A stretch of 64,000 nt of DNA from Bimuria novae-zelandiae CBS 107.79 (lineage: Eukaryota > Ascomycota > Dothideomycetes > Pleosporales > Didymosphaeriaceae), in contig ML976676.1 in NCBI GenBank assembly GCA_010015655.1, positions 786,208-850,207 of the forward strand. The letters are read 5' to 3'. Shown here piece by piece: positions 58,166 through 64,000 of the stretch. The position numbers were made by a program, and so were the translations under genes. The notes below the pieces were generated by a model. It did not search any database, had not been told where the DNA came from, and saw nothing but the letters and a program-made list of their open reading frames with translations. The stretch's first letter is position 1, and each line of letters opens with the position of its first letter.

Positions 58166-60090
58166 TGGTGCGCACAGTCACAACTATTAGGGAGCTCGAA
58201 AACAAAGTCTATTAAGGAGAGGAAGCTCTATAATAACTAGCTATTTATAAGTTTAAAGAATCGCGTGCTTAGCTACTTAGCTACTTAGCTTAACTTTAGC
58301 TAGCGTAAAAAACTCTAGTAAGGTACCTTTTATAATACACCCCCTAGCTTATAAAGCGTAGTATAATAAGCTAAATAGTAACTTAATATATAAAAGGTAG
58401 TAAACTTACGCGTAAAGCTTAAAAAACGTCTAGCTTAGATCCTTAGCTTGCTAGGTGATTAGTCTAAGTAGTTAGTTTATATATAGTTCTAAGAGAAAGG
58501 TAAAGAAGAAAAAGAAGTAGTATACTTTTACTATAAAGTTTTAATAAATATTTAAAAGTAATTATTTACTTATAACGTGACCCGCGCGAGTACCTGCATA
58601 AAAAAATAAAAAAATAAAAAAAGTAGTTTACTTTTACTATAAAGCTTTAATAAATATTTAAAGGTAATTATTTGCTTATAACGTAACCTGTGCGAGTACC
58701 TGCGTATATAAATAAAAGAATAAGTAGCTATAAAATTATAGCGCCTAGCTAGTAAAGGCTTACTTGCCTATAAGCTTACTATAATTTATACTTTAATATT
58801 TCTTAAAAAGACTAGAGGAGGATTTACTACCTACTTTTTATACTTTAACTTAGTTAATAACACCTTTTACTAATCCTTTTAAATTTAGCTTTTAATTTTA
58901 CTAATCTCCTTACTTATAGGCTTATTATAGAGCTTATAAGGAGCTTCTCCCTAAAGCGTGCACTAAAGGTGGTTATACTTTATAGGCTTTTATTAATACT
59001 AGCTATTTACTCTATATAGGTACTTATAGCTTGTATTAGGAGTGCGCCTTTTAAGCGTAGCGTACATGCCTGCGTGCTTAGTTATTTAGTCGAGCTACGT
59101 AAACTAGCGAGCGTATCCTTTTAGAAATAGAGTTACTACTGCGCCTGGTCGTAATAGGTTATTAAGCTCTCTCTAAGACTACTTATAATTATATCGTAGT
59201 ACTAAGTATAGGAAATTCTTTATTAGTAGCGTACTTTTTATCTTTAAGAGATTTAGGAACACAGCGTTAGCGTGTGCGCGGTTCTATTCGAATAGCTATT
59301 TAGTTATGTCTGCTATTCTACTACTCTATAGGCGTAGGATAACCTCTTTATATATATATTATACCTGCTCCTTCTAATTATTATTACTTAGATAGAAATT
59401 ATTCTGAAGTTCTTTAATTAGCACCTATAGCGTTTACTACTTACTTAACTATAGTATTATAAGCTTTAGCCTTTATAAATTAATTATAGTATAGACCTAG
59501 TTTTAGAGTACCTAAAGCTTTATTATAAGCTAACTATAAATAGTAGACTCTAGCTTATAGCGCTTAAGCTATTATATATAAGACTTACCCCTAGTATTTA
59601 TATTTATTAGCTTTAGAGCCTAGTCGTGTATATTTATCTACTTAAGAGCCTTAAAGTTAATATAACTTTATATTCCTTAAGTTTTTATGTGGTACTTAAG
59701 CTACGCGTACTAAGGTAGGAATAAGTTATAATTTATACGTTAGTTACTTACTAGGAGCTTTATAGTAGTTATTATATAGTTTAGCTTTATTATAGGTTAT
59801 AAGCGTCGAGACGTGAGTGTAAGAATAATAAAAAGTAAAGAATAGTTTACTACTATAATTATTAGCTAGTATTAAGCAAGTATATTATAAAGTATTATAA
59901 AAGTACTAGGCTTATAACTATAGCGCATAGTTATAATAATTAGGGAGCTTAAAAATAAAGTCTATTAAGGAAAGGAAGCTCTATAATAACTAGTTATTTA
60001 GAAGTTTAGAGGATCGCGTGCTTGGCTGCTTAGCTACTTGGCTTAACCCTAGCTAGCGCAGAAAACTCTAGTAAGGTGCCTTTTGCAACA
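58166..60090 (+). mobile_element. compact LTR retroelement C1
   Basis: Direct LTRs 58166-58337 and 59919-60090 (172 bp each) run from TGGTGCGCACAG to TTTTGCAACA. A perfect GTTCT target duplication lies at 58161-58165 and 60091-60095. The interior is only 1.58 kb, too short for gag-pol. I recognised no polymerase motif, so it is a non-autonomous or internally deleted element. The interior carries a duplicated unit of about 106 bp at 58518-58725. RIP transitions distinguish the two LTRs. Orientation is assigned from TG...CA only. Confidence 0.85.
58518..58725. repeat. tandem duplication of about 106 bp inside C1
   Basis: Two units starting TAGTATACTTTTAC and TAGTTTACTTTTAC, both ending near CGAGTACCTGC, offset by about 106 bases. 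Confidence 0.8.
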
Positions 60091-60095
60091 GTTCT

Positions 60096-61269
60096 TATAG
60101 AAATATTTAGTTAAGTAAAAAGGCTACCTCCACTTAGTAAATATATAAAAACCTAAATATAAACTTTATAAGAACTACTAATAGCTTTTAAAAATGGCAC
60201 GAAGCAAGATCTATAACCACTACTACTATACTAAAGTAACGTAAAAAAGCTTTAAAGGAAACGAAACTTACGACATATTAATAATTTAAGAAGATATATA
60301 AACTAATAACACTCCGTAGTAGAAGTAAAAGGCTTTAACTAAATTATAGACTAGTCTATTACCTTAGTACTTAAAGCAGTATCGAGATTAATTAATACTA
60401 TAGCCTAAGTAAGTTCCTTATAAGCTTCTAGAGCTTCTAACTTATCTACTGTAAATATACCATGATTATATAACTTTTATTTTTTCTAATATCAGTTTTT
60501 ACGCGAATTACGCAAATGCGCCATTTTCCCTCGTGCTAGAAAAGCACGCAAGAGCGCTATATAAGTAAGCTCTTCTTTTACCTAAAGTTTTGCCAACTTC
60601 TTAGCCTCTAACCTTTCTACTCTTTCTAACTTAGCGTCTATTTTTAAATAATTTAATAAAGGAATCTCCTCTAGCTCACACTTCTAATTACTATACTAAA
60701 TATAATTTATACACTTTAAGTACAGTAATAATAGTTAACAAAATATTTATTTTTTAGTATAGTATAAATAGGTAACTATAGTAAATACGTAATTTTACTC
60801 GAGACGATTAGCTTGCAAATAATAGTATTAGATAGATTAAAAAAGTAGCTTTATAAGTAATTAACTTATAAGAATATTAAGTCTAAAAAGAGGAGCTAAT
60901 ATTAGGATTTATTAAGACCTAATATAACGTAGGCGGGGTATAGATACTTATTCGTGCGACTAGCTAAGATTCCTGACTTAGTTACAAGTTTCGTGACTAA
61001 TTTACGCATTCCAGAAATATCGGACGTCCCAGAAGTATCTTGGCACATGGGATTTTGGGATTCCTGGGACTCTTGGGATTCATGGGACGAGTCATGTATA
61101 TAGGAACGCGATAGTAATCTTCTACTATCCTGTTTAACCTATTTACTAATATATTGTTTAGATTTAACTTAGGCTCTTTTATTAATTTAATTGTGCTGTA
61201 TATACTTTTAATATAAATGCCCTATTAATACCCGCAAGCTATTAATACCCCTTACCTATATTATTAACA
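60096..61269. repeat. AT-rich decayed repeat with a G-rich patch
   Basis: RIP-like sequence with no gene. At 61041-61090 a patch of GGGATT/GGGACT repeats (TGGGATTCCTGGGACTCTTGG) stands out as less mutated. It may be part of an LTR of the Gypsy relic to the right. Confidence 0.5.
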
Positions 61270-63430
61270 CTCTTGCCCGAGAACTAACCCTTACCCCTTT
61301 AGGACCAGCTACCCCTCAAGGCTTAATAATTAATTAGCGTCTAATATATTGCAGACGCGTTTATTAGTCTAAAGGACATTACTTAGTATTTATACAGGCT
61401 ATATTAGGTGTTAAACGCAGTTTTTCACTCGTGTCCCTTAGCTATTTGTATATAGTAATATCTATTACGTATATTAAAATTTATAAACTAATTAGTTCCT
61501 TAGAGTCTATATATTAACCCCGTAATTAAGGGTAGTAGGTACTGGTTCTTAATTATAGCTTTATTTAGCTATTTATAATCTATACAAAGTCGCAGCTTGC
61601 TATTCTTCTTAGGTATCTAAAGTATAGGAAAAGCCGCCAGGATTTAACTTTCTAAGATATAATGTTTCTCTAAGTTTTTCCTTAAGTAGTTTATACTTTT
61701 TTCTCTTAGTCTATAAATATTAAATATAGTTATTTTAGGCGTAGCTTCGTTCCTTCTACTAAAGGTATCTTATAATCTTATTTTTAGTATTTTAATAATT
61801 CTTCTCCTTTAATCTCTTTAAAGAGTTCTATATACTCTTAGTACTTTAGAAGAATTTTATTAGCTTTCAATTTTATCCTAAGGCCTAAGTATTATACCTA
61901 AATTAGCCTTACTTAGCCTAGATTCTCTTCTATAACCTATGTAATTTTGGTAGCTAAAAGTTATTTAGTCCGTCTTTTAACCTGCCCTACTAAAGTATTT
62001 GGGGTTAATAATTATATGCTTTAGAATTTATGTACATTAGTAACCTTTAGTATAGATTTTTTTTTTTTTTTAGCTAAGTAGCGTCTACTTCTCCTAGTTA
62101 ATAACAGAATTATATTTTAGACGCTAATTATAACGAATAGTTGCTTTAAAACAACTAAGATCTATTATCGTGAAGCTATATTTGTAACAGAAACAATCGC
62201 TCGTCGACACGAGAACCCTTAGCCAGTCAAGGCAGGATTTAAGATCATCCAAAAACCAACACTCATCCGTAATGGACCAATTTCGGATTTATTAGACCAA
62301 TAGGAAACTACGGATCCGATTCGGACCTATTTCGGATCCATCAGACCAACGATCAACCTATAGCAGATATGTGCTAGCTAGCTATCTAGGAAGAGGTATA
62401 TTTAGAGGAGCTTAGGGCCTTTATAGTTTAGTACCTTTTCTATATCTTTTCGTACTAGGCTTATAGGCACTTAATTTATTTAAGGCTACTTTCTTATATA
62501 TATACTCCTATATGCCTCTACTAGAAAATTCGCTAATATTAATCCTTTAAGTAATCTACGCCAATATAATATTAGCTTTAGAATCTACCTAGGTTAATAG
62601 GTAATAGCGTTATTTTAAGGCGTAACTAGTCTTTGCTATATCCTTAGGATAACGTCATATTTACTATTTTTACCTATACTAGTATTTCCTTATTTTAGTA
62701 TAGCAGGTTATATTTCTCTACTATTTTAAGAAAAATTAGATATCTAGTCGCTCTAGGGTCTGTTAGCGCTATTACTTAGTAACTACTAATTATAACATTT
62801 TTAGTTAGTTATAGGTTACTAGTGCCTATTTCTACCGTTTTTACCTTTATAGTCGCGTCTCTACTAGTAAGGTATTTTGTCTAGTAGTGCCCTAGTTTTC
62901 TAACTTATTATTAGCCTGCTTAGTAGTGTCCTAGAAAGCTTTAGCCTGTCTAATCTATATTTATATAGCTTTATTTATTTTAAGATTAGTTTTGGTCTTT
63001 TTTTTATTACTTTTAGTAAAGTACTTTATAAGTACTTCTAGTATCCTTTATTTACTAGACCTCTTCTTTCTCTTACGATGCTCCGAATTATTTATATTCT
63101 ATAACTAGACATTTATAAGATCTTAGATCCCTATTCAATAGTGTCGTTTCTAATACTACTACTTATTCTTTTTAATATAGGTATACTGGACTATTCTTAT
63201 TATAGTCTATCTATTTTATTTATTATAAGTAATTAAGACTCGTTCTCCTTATGTATTAGTTTCCTATAATTATTGTTAATTCTATATTTATGCCTTTAGG
63301 ATACTAGTCTATAGATTCTTTATGTGCTTTATGCATCTGGCATTTATTACTAAAACACTTTTACTATCCTAATTCTTTATACTATCGTGACTATTTATTA
63401 CGAAAATATTTATAGAGGTTTATTATTAGT
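61270..63430 (-). mobile_element. Gypsy relic D (RT domain readable)
   Basis: On the minus strand at about 61390-61690 the sequence reads PGGFSYTLDTKKNSKLRLCIDYK, LNKAIIKNQYLLPLI, YYYIQIAKGHE and KTAFNT-YSLYKYQVMSF. These are the fingers and palm start of Ty3/Gypsy reverse transcriptase. The YxDD block that should follow is missing, so it is truncated. A less decayed stretch occurs at 62170-62390 (repeated TTTCGGATYYAT words). The element limits are not resolved; I used the neighbouring element C2 as the right limit. Confidence 0.65.
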
Positions 63431-64000
63431 TATTGCAAAAGGGCACCTTGCTGAAGCTTTCTACGCTAGCTAGGGTTAATCTAAGCAGCCAAGTAAACAA
63501 GCACGGCATTCCCTAAACCTCTAAAAAGCTTAGCGTTTTAGTAAAGCTTCCTTTCCTTAATAGACTTTATTTACAAGACCTATAATTAAAGTTAACTATA
63601 GGTATTTACAAGATCTATAATTAAAGTTAACTATACGTAATCGTTATAAGCGTAGTACCTTGAAAATACTTTATAATATTCTTACTCTATACTTATTAAT
63701 AATTATAGTAGTAAACTATTCCTTACTTTTTATTATTCTTACGCTTACGTCTTAACGCTTATAACCTATAATAGAGCTAGACTATATAATAATTACTATA
63801 AAGCTCTTAGTAAGTAACTAATTTATAAATTATAACTTATTCCTATCTTAGTGCGCGTAGCTTAAGTACCACGTAAAAGCTTAAAAGATATAAAATTATA
63901 TTAATTTTAAGGCTCTTAAGTAGATAAATATACATAATTAGGCTCTAGAGCTACTAAACCTAAATACTAAAGGCAAGCTTTATATATAATAGCTTAAGCG
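63431..64000 (-). mobile_element. compact LTR retroelement C2, inverted and partial
   Basis: The LTR starts at 63431 (TATTGCAAAAGGGCACC, the inverse of the C1 LTR end). From about 63630 the sequence is the reverse complement of the C1 interior 59560-59918. It runs off the window. Its LTR carries a tandem duplication of about 36 bp (two copies of CTATAATTAAAGTTAACTAT at about 63565-63632) absent from C1. Confidence 0.8.

Overview
The window looks like a filamentous ascomycete chromosome, probably a dothideomycete close to Pleosporales (the clade is an inference). The evidence is spliceosomal introns of about 45-65 nt with GTAAGT-type donors, single-copy eukaryotic genes (RPB1, a COMPASS WD40 subunit, a PP4 regulatory subunit), and abrupt AT-rich blocks of decayed transposons. 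In those blocks C-to-T and G-to-A changes, enriched in TpA and in TAG/TAA stops, are the signature of repeat-induced point mutation (RIP).

Layout. (1) 1-24.1 kb is gene-bearing and GC-balanced. It holds a hypothetical ORF, a cupin protein, a RidA-like gene with a signal peptide and one frameshift, and a P-loop sulfotransferase-like membrane protein. A gene-poor 4.7 kb follows, then a fungal protein with a Cys/Trp helical repeat, a 45-N assembly gap, a PPP4R2/Psy4 homologue, RPB1 on the minus strand, and SWD1 divergent from RPB1. (2) 24.2-48.3 kb is one nested transposon stack with no host gene. A hAT element was hit by a Gypsy (B). B was then hit by a second Gypsy (A, opposite orientation), a pogo/Fot1 element and a Copia element. 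A itself carries another pogo/Fot1 element. Target-site duplications resolve most boundaries to the base. (3) 48.3-56.1 kb is a small gene island with two tandem decayed GH72 (Gas/Gel-like) genes, one split by an 874-bp hAT-type non-autonomous element, and then a GFA-domain gene. (4) 56.2-64 kb is RIP-decayed again: a pogo-like relic, a compact 1.9-kb LTR element with a perfect TSD, a Gypsy RT relic, and a second inverted copy of the compact LTR element running off the end.

The genes do not form a pathway. The nearest to a functional grouping is RPB1 beside SWD1, transcription and H3K4 methylation machinery sharing a 652-bp divergent promoter. I saw no biosynthetic cluster, CRISPR, rRNA or convincing tRNA. 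The most unusual items are the GH72-like pair, in which both catalytic glutamates appear absent in both copies, the signal-peptide RidA, the short irregular RPB1 CTD, and the base-level record of transposon nesting and RIP. Splice sites were read by eye and are predictions.
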